A model generated the notes under the pieces. The model was not told the DNA's origin. It made no database searches and saw only the letters and a list, made by a program, of their open reading frames with translations. From Actinotignum urinale DSM 15805 (GTDB lineage Bacteria; Actinomycetota; Actinomycetes; Actinomycetales; Actinomycetaceae), in assembly GCF_000420445.1 (NCBI RefSeq), contig NZ_ATUY01000002.1, forward strand, positions 249,086 through 313,085: 64,000 nt of DNA, written 5' to 3'. Position numbers and translations under genes: made by a program. Position 1 is the first letter of the stretch. The number at the start of each line of letters is the position of its first letter. Shown piece after piece: positions 56,471 through 64,000 of this stretch.

Positions 56471-57115
56471 GTGGATATTATCGTAAAAGGTAGGAACACA
56501 GAAATTTCCGATCGCTTCCGTACTCATCTTGAAGATAAGCTAGCAAAGGTTGAACAATTCGCCCCCTTTGCGCAGAGTGTGGTGGTGGAAGTTCAAAAGG
56601 AAAACAATCCAGCACGCGCTGAAGCGTCGAAAAAAATTGAACTCACAGTTATTGATAAAGGTCCCGTGATACGAGCCGAAGCGGCAGCAGCAGATCAGTA
56701 CAGTGCACTTGATTTAGCACTAGGAAAGCTTATTGAACGTCTTCGCCGTACCCGTGATCGAAAGAAAGCTCACGGGAGAGGGCAGAAGGTTGCAGAACCC
56801 TTCAACCTCACAGTTGACGATCTTAAAATAAAAGAGCCCGAACCAGTTATTGAAGAAGATATTGTGGATGAAGTCCACAAGCCATCGGTACCCGGTGAAG
56901 CGTTTGAACACCAAATTGGGGATTCACCGGTTATTGTTCGCGATAAACTTTACGAAACAACGCCGATGTCTGTTGATCAGGCGCTATATGAAATGGAAAT
57001 GGTTGGGCATCCCTTCTATCTCTTTATTGACGAAGAAACCAAGCAGCCCTGCGCAGTCTACTTGCGCCACGGCTACACCTACGGAGTTATTCGTCTTAAC
57101 GTGGAAACCAAGTAA
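56471..57115 (+). CDS. hpf: Long-form ribosome hibernation promoting factor
   Basis: A 214-residue long HPF. The N-terminal S30AE domain (1-100) begins MDIIVKGRNTEISDRFRTHLEDKLAKVEQF. A linker follows, then the C-terminal dimerisation domain (about 155-212) with PMSVDQALYEMEMVGHPFYLFIDEET and RHGYTYGVIRLN. It pairs 70S ribosomes into inactive 100S dimers in stationary phase or stress. GTG start after GGAGGG. A hairpin terminator follows. The long untranslated leader suggests regulation at the RNA level. Confidence 0.95.
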   Translation: MDIIVKGRNTEISDRFRTHLEDKLAKVEQFAPFAQSVVVEVQKENNPARAEASKKIELTVIDKGPVIRAEAAAADQYSALDLALGKLIERLRRTRDRKKAHGRGQKVAEPFNLTVDDLKIKEPEPVIEEDIVDEVHKPSVPGEAFEHQIGDSPVIVRDKLYETTPMSVDQALYEMEMVGHPFYLFIDEETKQPCAVYLRHGYTYGVIRLNVETK

Positions 57116-57127
57116 ATCTTGAACATA

Positions 57128-57168
57128 TGTGTGGCGTGGGAAAACAACAAATTTTCCTACGCCACACA
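57128..57168 (+). terminator. Terminator of hpf
   Basis: Stem of about 17 bp with one mismatch (TGTGTGGCGT-G-GGAAAA against TTTTCC-T-ACGCCACACA) and a 7-base loop, 12 bases after the stop. Confidence 0.8.
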
Positions 57169-57395
57169 CGCATGCTTAGGGCATTTCGTCGCTTTGTTAG
57201 TAACGCACGTTTTGTGTTCGTAACACGCCCATATGCGTATGTTCGTAAAGCCCTGCATTAGTGTGCTTGTGAAGCAAGCAAAAACAATAGGAAAGTTTGT
57301 TTCCTACTGTCCCTTATTTCTTCAATCGTGAACCCCATCGGAAAAGCCCCATACGCACGGTAGACTTTCAAGAAACATAGAACAAAGGAGGCGGC

Positions 57396-58781
57396 GTGGC
57401 GGAAAAACGCTACCAGGTGGCAGTTATTGGATCAGGGCCAGCAGGAATTTATGCATCGGATATTCTCAGCAAATCCGGACTACCCGTATCCATAGATATT
57501 TTTGAAAAACTCCCCACACCCTACGGTCTCGTCCGCTACGGAGTCGCCCCCGATCACCCCTTCGTACGAAGCATCGCAGGTGCCCTCTACACAGTCCTTC
57601 AACGCGGAGATATTCGCTTCTTTGGAAACGTCAACGTCGGCACAGACATTACGATAGAAGATATCCACACCTACTACGACGCAGTTATTGTCGCAACAGG
57701 CGCTGAAACAGACGCGCCACTGAACATACCCGGAACACACCTGGAAGGCGTGCACGGCGCGGCAGATTTCGTCAGCTGGTACGACGGACACCCCAACCAC
57801 CCCCGAACATGGAACCTTGAAGCAGAAAATGTTGCGGTTATTGGGGTGGGGAATGTTGCCCTCGATATTACCCGCATGATGATGCGCGACGTGGACTACC
57901 TCGTCGAACATACAGACATTCCCGCAAACGTTGAAGAAGGTTTACGGGCAAACAAGGTACAAAACGTCAAAATTTTTGGGCGCAGAGGCCCGGCGCAGGT
58001 CAAATTCAGCCCGCGCGAAATGGGCGTATTCGGGAAACTACCGGACGTAGATATGAAGGTTTTCCCTGAAGAATTCGCTTTCGACCCCGCAAGCGAAGAA
58101 GCCATACAGGGCTCCAAAGGCGTTGCGCAAGTCGTCGATATTTTGAAGGAATGGGGTGAACGCGACCCCGAAACTTTCACCGCACCAAAACAAATTCATC
58201 TCCATCTCATGCAGCGCCCCGTCGAAATTCTCGGAACAACCCGTGTAGAAGGCATCCGCATGGAACGCACGCGCCTGAGTGGGGACGGAAACGTTACCGG
58301 AACCGGCGAATACGTTGACTACCCGGTCCAAGCGGTATACCACGCAACCGGCTACGCATCCTCACCCATTCCGGGCTTGCCGTGGAACGAGAAAGCCCAC
58401 GTTATCCCCAACGAAGCAGGACGCATTATCCAAGACGGAAAGCCGATGCCGGGATACTATGCAACCGGTTGGGTGAAGCGCGGTCCCGTCGGCCTTATCG
58501 GATCAACAAAATCGGATGCGAAAGAAACCATTACCAACCTTTTAGCGGACGCGGAAGCCGGGAAACTTCAGGCAACAGGGGACGGAAGTGGCGCGCAAGG
58601 CGTGCTTGACCTCCTCGCAAGTCAAGGAAAACGCCCCACAACGTGGCAGGGATGGGAACTCCTGGACACCTTTGAAAAGAACCTCGGAAGCAAGGTAGGG
58701 CGCGAACGTATTAAAGTGGTGTCGGGGGAGGCAATGACGGCGATCTCCCACGGCGAAGAATATACAGGGGAGCTCATCTAA
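57396..58781 (+). CDS. fprA: Ferredoxin/adrenodoxin-type NADP+ reductase (FprA-like)
   Basis: A 461-residue flavoprotein. FAD motif VIGSGPAGIYASD is at 10-22, YGLVRYGVAPDHP near 43, the second Rossmann motif AVIGVGNVALDITRMM near 150, and the C-terminal GYYATGWVKRGPVGLIGSTKSDA is diagnostic for the adrenodoxin-reductase-like family. It passes electrons between NADPH and ferredoxin, possibly the FdxA at 12158. Start is GTG after AAGGAGG. TAATG overlap with the lipoate ligase. Confidence 0.95.
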   Translation: MAEKRYQVAVIGSGPAGIYASDILSKSGLPVSIDIFEKLPTPYGLVRYGVAPDHPFVRSIAGALYTVLQRGDIRFFGNVNVGTDITIEDIHTYYDAVIVATGAETDAPLNIPGTHLEGVHGAADFVSWYDGHPNHPRTWNLEAENVAVIGVGNVALDITRMMMRDVDYLVEHTDIPANVEEGLRANKVQNVKIFGRRGPAQVKFSPREMGVFGKLPDVDMKVFPEEFAFDPASEEAIQGSKGVAQVVDILKEWGERDPETFTAPKQIHLHLMQRPVEILGTTRVEGIRMERTRLSGDGNVTGTGEYVDYPVQAVYHATGYASSPIPGLPWNEKAHVIPNEAGRIIQDGKPMPGYYATGWVKRGPVGLIGSTKSDAKETITNLLADAEAGKLQATGDGSGAQGVLDLLASQGKRPTTWQGWELLDTFEKNLGSKVGRERIKVVSGEAMTAISHGEEYTGELI

Positions 58782-59830
58782 TGCACGGTGAATATAAAGA
58801 ACCAGGCCAAAAAATGGCGATTGTTGACGTGGAGGTTCGCGACAACAAACTCGCAAACGTTCGCTTATCTGGCGATTTCTTTATAGAACCGGACGAAGCG
58901 CTGTGGAGAATCACGCACGCCCTGGAAGGGTTGCCCGCAGATACGAGCGGAGAAGATATTGCGGCGCACGTTGAGGCGGCCATCTTGCCTACAGACAACA
59001 TGTTTGGGCTTACCCCGCAAGGCGTTGCCGTGGCGGTGCGGCGTGCGTTGGGAGGGGCTCTATCTTGGGATGCCATTGATTTCGAGGTTATTCACACCCC
59101 GGTTATTCACCCTGTTCTCAATATGACGCTCGACGAAACACTTCCAGAAGCGGTGGCGCGCGGGGAACGCAAACCCTTCCTGCGCATCTGGGAATGGGAC
59201 CGTCCGCTCGTGGTGATGGGATCCTACCAGTCCTACTCCAATGAGATTAACCAGGAGGGTGTGGACAAGTGGGGGATAACCGTTGGGCGTCGTATCACCG
59301 GGGGTGGGACGATGTTCATGGAGCCCGGAAACTGTATTACGTATTCGCTGGTTGTCCCCACCGCGTTGGTGGATGGGATGAGTTTCCTACAGTCCTACCC
59401 GTTCCTGGATGCGTGGGTGATTGAGGCGCTCGCGCGCGTGGGCGTGAAGGCGCACTATGTTCCGTTGAATGATATCGCCTCCGATAAGGGCAAGATTGGC
59501 GGGGCGGCGCAGAAACATTTCGCTACCGGATATATGGTGCATCACGTGACGCTCGCCTACGATATTGACGCGGACAAAATGATGGATGTGCTCAATATGG
59601 GCGACGCGGGTAAGAACAACCGCGGGCATCGCAGTGCGAATAAGCGCGTGGACCCGATGAAGAGTCAAACCGGTATGGCGCGAGACAAAATTATTGAGGT
59701 CTTTAAGGCGACGTTTGCCAGCAAATACGGGGCGAGCGAGGGGCATTTGACGGACGAGGATCTGCGGATTGCTCAGGAGCGTTACGAGGAAAAGTTCTCT
59801 AAACCGGAGTGGATTCACCGGTTGCCGTAG
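58781..59830 (+). CDS. lplA: Lipoate--protein ligase with N-terminal accessory domain
   Basis: A 349-residue lipoate/octanoate ligase with domains in swapped order. Residues about 12-95 (VDVEVRDNKLANVRLSGDFF) resemble the accessory domain that closes E. coli LplA. The catalytic BPL/LplA domain follows, with GRRITGGGTMF near 168 and KIGGAAQKH near 235 carrying the Lys that binds lipoyl-AMP. It attaches lipoate to 2-oxoacid dehydrogenases and GcvH. A normal C-terminal accessory domain is absent. It is translationally coupled to fprA, a link with no obvious functional reason. Confidence 0.9.
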   Translation: MHGEYKEPGQKMAIVDVEVRDNKLANVRLSGDFFIEPDEALWRITHALEGLPADTSGEDIAAHVEAAILPTDNMFGLTPQGVAVAVRRALGGALSWDAIDFEVIHTPVIHPVLNMTLDETLPEAVARGERKPFLRIWEWDRPLVVMGSYQSYSNEINQEGVDKWGITVGRRITGGGTMFMEPGNCITYSLVVPTALVDGMSFLQSYPFLDAWVIEALARVGVKAHYVPLNDIASDKGKIGGAAQKHFATGYMVHHVTLAYDIDADKMMDVLNMGDAGKNNRGHRSANKRVDPMKSQTGMARDKIIEVFKATFASKYGASEGHLTDEDLRIAQERYEEKFSKPEWIHRLP

Positions 59831-60172
59831 GGGTGGCGGGTGCGCTCTCGATACGCGCAGGGCACCACAACGCATAATAAGGGTTGGAGGGCGCGCGTTT
59901 TTGGCGCGGTTGGCGCGGTTGGCGCGACGCTCGCGTAGCGCGCGTGGCGGGTTCGTTCTGTGCCTGGTGGCGTGTTCGTGCGGTTTTGACGCGGTACGAC
60001 GAATTAGTTTTCGTTAGCATTTCCACGTTTTTCTGCGGATTTTCCGGGTTTTTTCCGACGTTTGCGGGCGTGTGTGGTGAGGGTTGCCACGTTCTTCATT
60101 TCGGGCTTGCGCTGGTATTGCCACGTCGGGTATTCTTTATCAGGTCGCTTTCCGTACGGGGAGTGGCAAAAT
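59831..60172. other. Intergenic region between lplA and the tRNA cluster
   Basis: These 342 bases show no gene. A TTGGCGCGG unit of 9 bp is repeated three times at 59901-59926. The tRNA promoter should lie near 60120-60165 but was not assigned. Confidence 0.5.
59901..59926. repeat. 9-bp triplicated repeat downstream of lplA
   Basis: TTGGCGCGG repeated three times (the third lacks its last base), 70 bases after the lplA stop. Confidence 0.85.
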
Positions 60173-60254
60173 GGCGGGTTTCCTGAGTGGCCAAAGGGAG
60201 CTGACTGTAAATCAGTTGCGGAACGCTTCGGGGGTTCGAATCCCTCACCCGCCA
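60173..60254 (+). tRNA. tRNA-Tyr (GTA anticodon)
   Basis: 82-base tRNA with acceptor GGCGGGT / ACCCGCC, anticodon GTA within CTGTAAA, a long variable arm (class II) and T arm GGGGTTCGAATCCCT. No CCA encoded. Confidence 0.95.
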
Positions 60255-60288
60255 CGAACTTCAGCGAAATATTCGCATATATGTTCAA

Positions 60289-60361
60289 GCCCCGATAGCT
60301 CAGTCGGCAGAGCGTCTCCATGGTAAGGAGAAGGTCAAGGGTTCGATTCCCTTTCGGGGCT
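60289..60361 (+). tRNA. tRNA-Thr (GGT anticodon)
   Basis: Acceptor GCCCCGA / TCGGGGC, D arm TAGCTCAGTCGGCAGAG, anticodon GGT in CATGGTAAG and T arm GGGTTCGATTCCC. 35 bases after tRNA-Tyr. Confidence 0.95.
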
Positions 60362-60387
60362 CTGTTGCCGCAAAAGCGGTAACGTGA

Positions 60388-60461
60388 GGCGGGGTAGCTC
60401 AGATGGTCAGAGCGCACGACTCATAATCGTGAGGTCGCGGGTTCAATCCCCGCCCCCGCTA
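60388..60461 (+). tRNA. tRNA-Met (CAT anticodon, elongator type)
   Basis: Acceptor GGCGGGG / CCCCGCT with a G:T first pair, D arm TAGCTCAGATGGTCAGAG, anticodon CAT in CTCATAAT, T arm GCGGGTTCAATCCCCGC. The order Tyr-Thr-Met-rpmG is common in actinobacteria. Confidence 0.95.
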
Positions 60462-60500
60462 CAACCGTTTTGTCGGACCAATCGTGAGGAGCTAAAGAAG

Positions 60501-60671
60501 ATGGCAAGCAAGTCAGCAGACGTGCGTCCCAAGATCACCCTCGCATGCGAGGATTGCAAGGAACGCAACTACATCACCAAGAAGAACCGTCGCAACACGC
60601 CGGATCGCTTGGCAATCAAGAAGTACTGCTCAAGGTGCAATGCTTCCACAACCCATCGTGAAACACGCTAA
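60501..60671 (+). CDS. rpmG: 50S ribosomal protein L33
   Basis: A 56-residue L33. [22 protein letters not shown] and KYCSRCN contain four Cys (two CxxC pairs), so this is the zinc-binding (C+) paralogue. ATG 60501 follows GAGGAGCTAAAGAAG and matches the family start; longer frames run into the tRNA. It is cotranscribed with the tRNA genes and followed by a terminator. Confidence 0.97.
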   Translation: MASKSADVRPKITLACEDCKERNYITKKNRRNTPDRLAIKKYCSRCNASTTHRETR

Positions 60672-60723
60672 TTCGCGTTAGGTTGCAGAATGCGCGCGCT
60701 ATTGTAGCATGCACATGAGTTTG

Positions 60724-60749
60724 ACGGAGTCCGAAAGGGCTCCGTTTTT
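60724..60749 (+). terminator. Rho-independent terminator of the tRNA-rpmG unit
   Basis: 9-bp stem ACGGAGTCC / GGGCTCCGT (one G:T pair) with a GAAA tetraloop, followed by TTTT. 52 bases after the rpmG stop. Confidence 0.93.
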
Positions 60750-60801
60750 GTCTTCTGGGGGGGCAACTAACGAGGCTTTTCGGAATTTAGTGGGGCTTTG
60801 G

Positions 60802-62049
60802 GGGCTATAGGACAAATCTGGAGGATTTTAGCGCGACTTTTCGTTGGTGTGGTGCGGGAAAGTCGGGATACTTGTTGGTTGATTCATGCTGGTAGGTATG
60901 AATCGTCCATTTTGTTTTTTTTGTCAGGTTCCTATGGTCAAGAATGGCCATCATCCTTCTGGTGTTCAGCGTTGGAAATGCGCTAAATGTGATACCCAGA
61001 AAACGCACCGTATTGATACGAGCGCTAAAGATCTCAACATGTTTATCTCGTGGCTACTTGGTAATACCACGATGGCTCAGATGCCGGGGAAAGGGCGCAC
61101 GTTCCGTCGAAAAACACGTAAATTTTGGGATATTTGGCCATTAAGCCCTGTGGTTGATGAGAAGTTTGGGGTGATTTACCTTGATGGGATTCATTTAGGG
61201 CGTAAAGCTGTTGTGTTGATTGCGCGAAATGATGAGCATGTGCTTGGCTGGTATGTTGCTAGAAATGAACGTACAGTGGCGTGGAAAGCGCTTTTAGAGC
61301 GTATTGCCGCGCCGGATGTTGTGGTCTGTGATGGTGGTTCAGGGTTGAAAACAGCGCTGGCTAAGTGTTGGTCGTCTTCGCGTGTCCAACGATGCACGTT
61401 CCATGTTTTTAACCAGATAAAAACCGCTACGACGATGCGGCCTAAACTACCGGCTAGTAAAGAAATGTATCAGTTGGGTAAACAACTTATCCGTGTGAAA
61501 ACTCCAAGCCAGGCTAGTGAGTGGTTAACGAAATGGGGTAACTGGTATACCAAATATGCCGAGTTTCTTGACGAGAAAAGTTATGATGAGAACGGAACGT
61601 GGCGTTATACCCATGAACGAGTCCGATCCGCCCGTAACCGGGTGCACAAGCTGATTAAGCAAGGCACCTTGTTTACCTATCTTGATCCCGATCTGACCGG
61701 GTATTTAGGCGTGCTACCAGCAATGAATAATAAGATTGAAGGTGCTACGAACGCTACACTTCGCCAGATGCTTTTCCAGCATCGAGGAATGAGTCTGGCA
61801 AGACGTATTAAAGCGATTTTCTGGCATTGTTATATGCACAGTCCTAATCCGTTACCAGTAGCACAAATTTTGAAGGTTATGCCTACTGATGCTTCAATCG
61901 AACGTGTCTATCAACAAATACGCCAGGTCCCGCAAATCCAAGACCTACCCCAATGGGGTGACAAAATCACCTGGGCCGACCTACACCACACAACACCCTG
62001 GACCAACGCATGGGACTAACCCACATCCTCCAATTTTGTCCTATAGCCC
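60802..62049 (+). mobile_element. Complete IS1249-like (IS256 family) insertion sequence
   Basis: A 1248-bp element. The ends form 25-bp inverted repeats starting GGGCTATAGG with two mismatches. It is flanked by the 8-bp direct repeat GGCTTTGG (60794-60801 and 62050-62057), the target duplication expected for IS256-family transposition. One transposase gene fills the element. Intact ends and duplication suggest recent insertion. The site lies just after the rpmG terminator, so no visible gene is broken. Confidence 0.93.
60886..62019 (+). CDS. IS1249-type transposase
   Basis: A 377-residue DDE transposase (ATG 60898 is an alternative start). An N-terminal zinc ribbon has C10, C13, C32 and C35. 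Catalytic acids are D100 (IYLDGIHLG), D149 (VVCDGGSG) and E285 (NNKIEGATNA), with the catalytic-domain order of the IS256 superfamily. The C-terminus is short. The gene is uninterrupted, so the element may be active. Confidence 0.92.
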   Translation: MLVGMNRPFCFFCQVPMVKNGHHPSGVQRWKCAKCDTQKTHRIDTSAKDLNMFISWLLGNTTMAQMPGKGRTFRRKTRKFWDIWPLSPVVDEKFGVIYLDGIHLGRKAVVLIARNDEHVLGWYVARNERTVAWKALLERIAAPDVVVCDGGSGLKTALAKCWSSSRVQRCTFHVFNQIKTATTMRPKLPASKEMYQLGKQLIRVKTPSQASEWLTKWGNWYTKYAEFLDEKSYDENGTWRYTHERVRSARNRVHKLIKQGTLFTYLDPDLTGYLGVLPAMNNKIEGATNATLRQMLFQHRGMSLARRIKAIFWHCYMHSPNPLPVAQILKVMPTDASIERVYQQIRQVPQIQDLPQWGDKITWADLHHTTPWTNAWD

Positions 62050-62465
62050 GGCTTTGGGGTTTAATGGCAAACGTTCAGCATTCCTTGGGTTCTAGTGGTG
62101 GTTGCGACACCGAGCAAGCAAAGGGGCTAACTGTACGCCTCGATGCATGCCGCATGTGAAAAACAGGGATGCTGGCACAATCGAACACGGATGTGTGGCT
62201 ATCATTGATGTTTGGCTTGCCTATCCTGGTCTTTGATGACTTTAGAAGTCCACAGCAGAGCCAGAATAGGGAATGTAAAGAAAACACGCAAAACGCTAGA
62301 ACTTATCGTCGAAAAGTTTCATAAAATTCGGGCGCAAAAAATAAAAAACGTTGAAATACCGCCATTTTATGAATTTATAGAATCCTAATTGCCTATAGGA
62401 TATAGGTTCTGTATTATTGCTCTTAGTGCAGTGGTAAAGGGGCTACTGTTATCGAAGGAGATAAA
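62050..62465. other. Intergenic region between the IS and the dehydrogenase gene
   Basis: Outside the 8-bp target repeat these 416 bases hold no convincing gene. A 70-codon frame on the minus strand (62075-62287) has no similarity I recognise. The last 100 bases are AT-rich and should contain the promoter of the next gene. Confidence 0.45.
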
Positions 62466-63428
62466 ATGGATATCAAAAAAGTTGCAGTTGTCGGCGCAGG
62501 CTACATGGGCGGTGGTATCGCACAGAAGCTAGCGATGGCCGGTTACGATGTCGCCGTTACCGATGCGAATGCCGAAGCTGCTCGTGCTTCTCTCGGACGT
62601 CTTGTCCGCGAAGCTCAGGAATTCGAAGATCAGGGCTTGTATCCCGCTGGTGCAACTGAACTTGTTCGCAAGAATCTCACCTCAGCAGATACCATTGCGG
62701 AAGCTGTGAAAGATGCTGACTTCATTGAAGAAGCAGTCCCGGAAATCGTCGCAATTAAAGAGGACGTACTCAAGGAAATTTCCGCTCATGCAAAGCCGGA
62801 AGCAATTATCGGCACAAACACCTCCACCATTCCCGTTCACGTTCTTGCCCCGTCGGTCAAGAATCCGGAACGTTTCATGACGGTCCACTTCTCCAACCCC
62901 GCGCCATTCATCCCGGGTGTTGAACTGGTTGTTGGCGAAGCGACGGATCGCGCCCTCGTTGATGTTGTCAAGGAAATTCTGCGCCGTTGCGAATGCCAAG
63001 GTGCGCTCGTTGCAGATAAGCCCGGCATGGTTCTCAACCGCTTGCAGTACGTCCTTCTTAAGGAAGCCTTCAACATCGTCGAAGAAGGAATCGCTACCCC
63101 CGAAGATGTTGACATCATCGTGAAAACAACCTTCGGCTTCCGCCTTGGATTCTTCGGTCCTTTCGCAATTGCGGATCAGGCAGGTTTGGACGTGTACGCC
63201 AACTGCTTCAAGACATTCGAGGAAGCCTTCGGCGAACGTTTCGCAACACCTCAACTGTTGAAGGATACTGTTGCATCCGGCCGTAACGGCACCAAGAACG
63301 GCAAGGGACTCACTGGCGATTTCGACGAAGAAAAGAAGGCCGCCCTCATTGCGTACCGCAACAAGGCTTACGCACGTATGGGTCAGCTTGTTCGCGAACT
63401 TGGCCCCGCACCGGAAGGTGATAAGTAA
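62466..63428 (+). CDS. 3-hydroxyacyl-CoA dehydrogenase family protein
   Basis: A 320-residue NAD-dependent dehydrogenase. VAVVGAGYMGGGIAQKLA (NAD motif, G10-G15) starts it, EEAVPEIVAIKEDVL near 86, NTSTIPV near 118, VHFSNPAPFIPGVELV near 140 (catalytic His) and KPGMVLNRLQ (C-terminal domain) follow. Members oxidise 3-hydroxybutyryl-CoA, or in close relatives gulonate or carnitine; the gluconate-permease gene next door makes a sugar-acid substrate possible. ATG after GAAGGAG. Confidence 0.88.
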   Translation: MDIKKVAVVGAGYMGGGIAQKLAMAGYDVAVTDANAEAARASLGRLVREAQEFEDQGLYPAGATELVRKNLTSADTIAEAVKDADFIEEAVPEIVAIKEDVLKEISAHAKPEAIIGTNTSTIPVHVLAPSVKNPERFMTVHFSNPAPFIPGVELVVGEATDRALVDVVKEILRRCECQGALVADKPGMVLNRLQYVLLKEAFNIVEEGIATPEDVDIIVKTTFGFRLGFFGPFAIADQAGLDVYANCFKTFEEAFGERFATPQLLKDTVASGRNGTKNGKGLTGDFDEEKKAALIAYRNKAYARMGQLVRELGPAPEGDK

Positions 63429-63442
63429 TAGTTGACGTCAGG

Positions 63443-63482
63443 GTTGCCCTCAAGAAACGTACGAACTTTTCTTGAGGGCAAC
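63443..63482 (+). terminator. Hairpin after the dehydrogenase gene
   Basis: 15-bp perfect arms GTTGCCCTCAAGAAA and TTTCTTGAGGGCAAC with a 10-base loop, 14 bases after the stop. Outer bases (TTGAC / GTCAA) can pair further. Confidence 0.8.
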
Positions 63483-63502
63483 TGTCAAGAAATGAGGATG
63501 TT

Positions 63503-63707
63503 ATGGGATTATCTCCTACATTATCTTTGGTAAATATTGCGGTGTCGCAACAACCTAAGTTTGAAATTACTGCATCACCAGCTTATCTTTTCACGGTCGC
63601 CGTGATTTCAATTCTGGTGTTGTTGGTGATGATTATTCGCTTCAGGATTCACGCTTTCTACACCTTGGTTATCGTTTCTTTGATTACCGCTCTTGTGTGT
63701 GGTGTTC
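63503..63707 (+). pseudogene. GntP-type gluconate permease, N-terminal fragment cut by an IS
   Basis: About 68 codons with the GntP-family start: PAYLFTVAVISILVLLVMIIRF, a first membrane helix, then HAFYTLVIVSLITALVCGV. Similarity stops near 63707, where an IS3-family end begins, and the frame closes at 63754. Members import gluconate and related sugar acids. ATG after GAGGATGTT. The remainder may lie beyond the element outside the window; here it is a broken gene. Confidence 0.75.
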
Positions 63708-64000
63708 TGAAGCGTACTGGGTTTTGTTCCGCTTCTTATACGGGGGTCAGTTGACTGACCCGGTGTTGATTATAGCTTGCGATAATCTCCTCTGGGGTAG
63801 CGTAGCCTAGGGATTCGTGGAGGCGGTGGTTGTTCCACCAGTACACCCAGTTCAGGGTTGCCCACTCGACCTCGCTACACGAGCGCCAGGCGCGAGAGTA
63901 GATCAACTCGGTCTTGTATAAACCATTTACGGTTTCTGCTAGGGCGTTATCGTAAGAATCACCAACAGTTCCGGTCGATGATTTGATACCGGCTGTTGCC
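63708..64000 (-). mobile_element. IS3-family insertion sequence, partial at the window edge
   Basis: From about 63708 (TGAAGCG) the sequence changes from permease to IS3-type and runs out of the window. The exact end is inferred from loss of similarity; terminal repeats cannot be checked because the other end is not in view. Confidence 0.75.
63736..63999 (-). CDS. IS3-family transposase (OrfB), C-terminal part
   Basis: The last 87 residues of an rve-type integrase read on the minus strand to TAA at 63736-63738. VGDSYDNALAETVNGLYKTEL contains the conserved final Glu of the DDE triad, followed by WVYWWNNHRLHESLGYATP, a pattern typical of OrfB in IS3 elements. The N-terminal part lies beyond the window. 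Confidence 0.9.
   Translation of the reverse strand, partial: ATAGIKSSTGTVGDSYDNALAETVNGLYKTELIYSRAWRSCSEVEWATLNWVYWWNNHRLHESLGYATPEEIIASYNQHRVSQLTPV

Noticed and set aside
60004..60417. A 137-codon minus-strand frame across the tRNA cluster
   Set aside because: It reads antisense through tRNA-Tyr and tRNA-Thr, so it is an artefact of tRNA sequence.
62075..62287. A 70-codon minus-strand frame beside the IS
   Set aside because: No ribosome-binding site and no recognisable protein features; it starts in AT-rich noncoding sequence.

Overview
The window is chromosomal DNA from a moderate-G+C actinobacterium. The markers are a WhiB-family regulator, the actinobacterial heme branch (chlorite-dismutase-like ChdC beside ferrochelatase CpfC), the block whiB / large glycosyltransferase / DUF5719 / metallopeptidase-like / DUF3499, an Rv1264-like adenylate cyclase and an IS1249-type insertion sequence. 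A complete mevalonate operon in place of MEP genes and mostly Actinomycetaceae-like proteins suggest that family, but species cannot be decided from the sequence alone.

Layout. 1-5754: tail of an alkylguanine-DNA methyltransferase, an SDR epimerase, a HAD hydrolase, an M20 amidohydrolase and a Kup potassium transporter. 5957-12484: M18 aminopeptidase, TypA, a small membrane protein, a VanW-type cell-wall protein and a ferredoxin. 12593-22105: a Maf-NUDIX fusion, a class III cyclase followed by a two-component system, metE-metF and transaldolase. 22154-24183: an ATP-grasp protein, tRNA-His and a GNAT protein. 24464-31556: the mevalonate pathway (mvk, mvaD, an unknown 87-aa gene, pmk, type 2 isomerase, then class I HMG-CoA reductase and HMG-CoA synthase). 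31850-34203: chdC-cpfC heme pair. 34297-48870: orn, then a cell-surface glycan region holding all four dTDP-rhamnose genes, a Wzm/Wzt-type exporter, glycosyltransferases, a GH25 hydrolase and a three-gene Gtr system. 49066-54771: the whiB block. 55030-59830: comF-like gene, hpf, ferredoxin-NADP reductase and a permuted lipoate ligase. 60173-60671: tRNA-Tyr, tRNA-Thr, tRNA-Met and rpmG. 60802-62049: a complete IS1249-like element with an 8-bp target duplication. 62466-64000: a hydroxyacyl-CoA dehydrogenase and a gluconate-permease gene cut by an IS3-family element.

Three patterns cross gene boundaries. First, many genes have a -10-like hexamer 6-7 bases before the start codon and no Shine-Dalgarno sequence, so their mRNAs are probably leaderless; this also fixes several starts. 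Second, imperfect tandem duplications (9 to 64 bp) sit at or just after many stop codons. Third, several conserved enzymes (GNAT protein, CpfC, Maf-NUDIX, the ComF-like protein, phosphomevalonate kinase) carry low-complexity or repeated inserts and tails. The second and third may be one slippage-type process acting between and inside genes.
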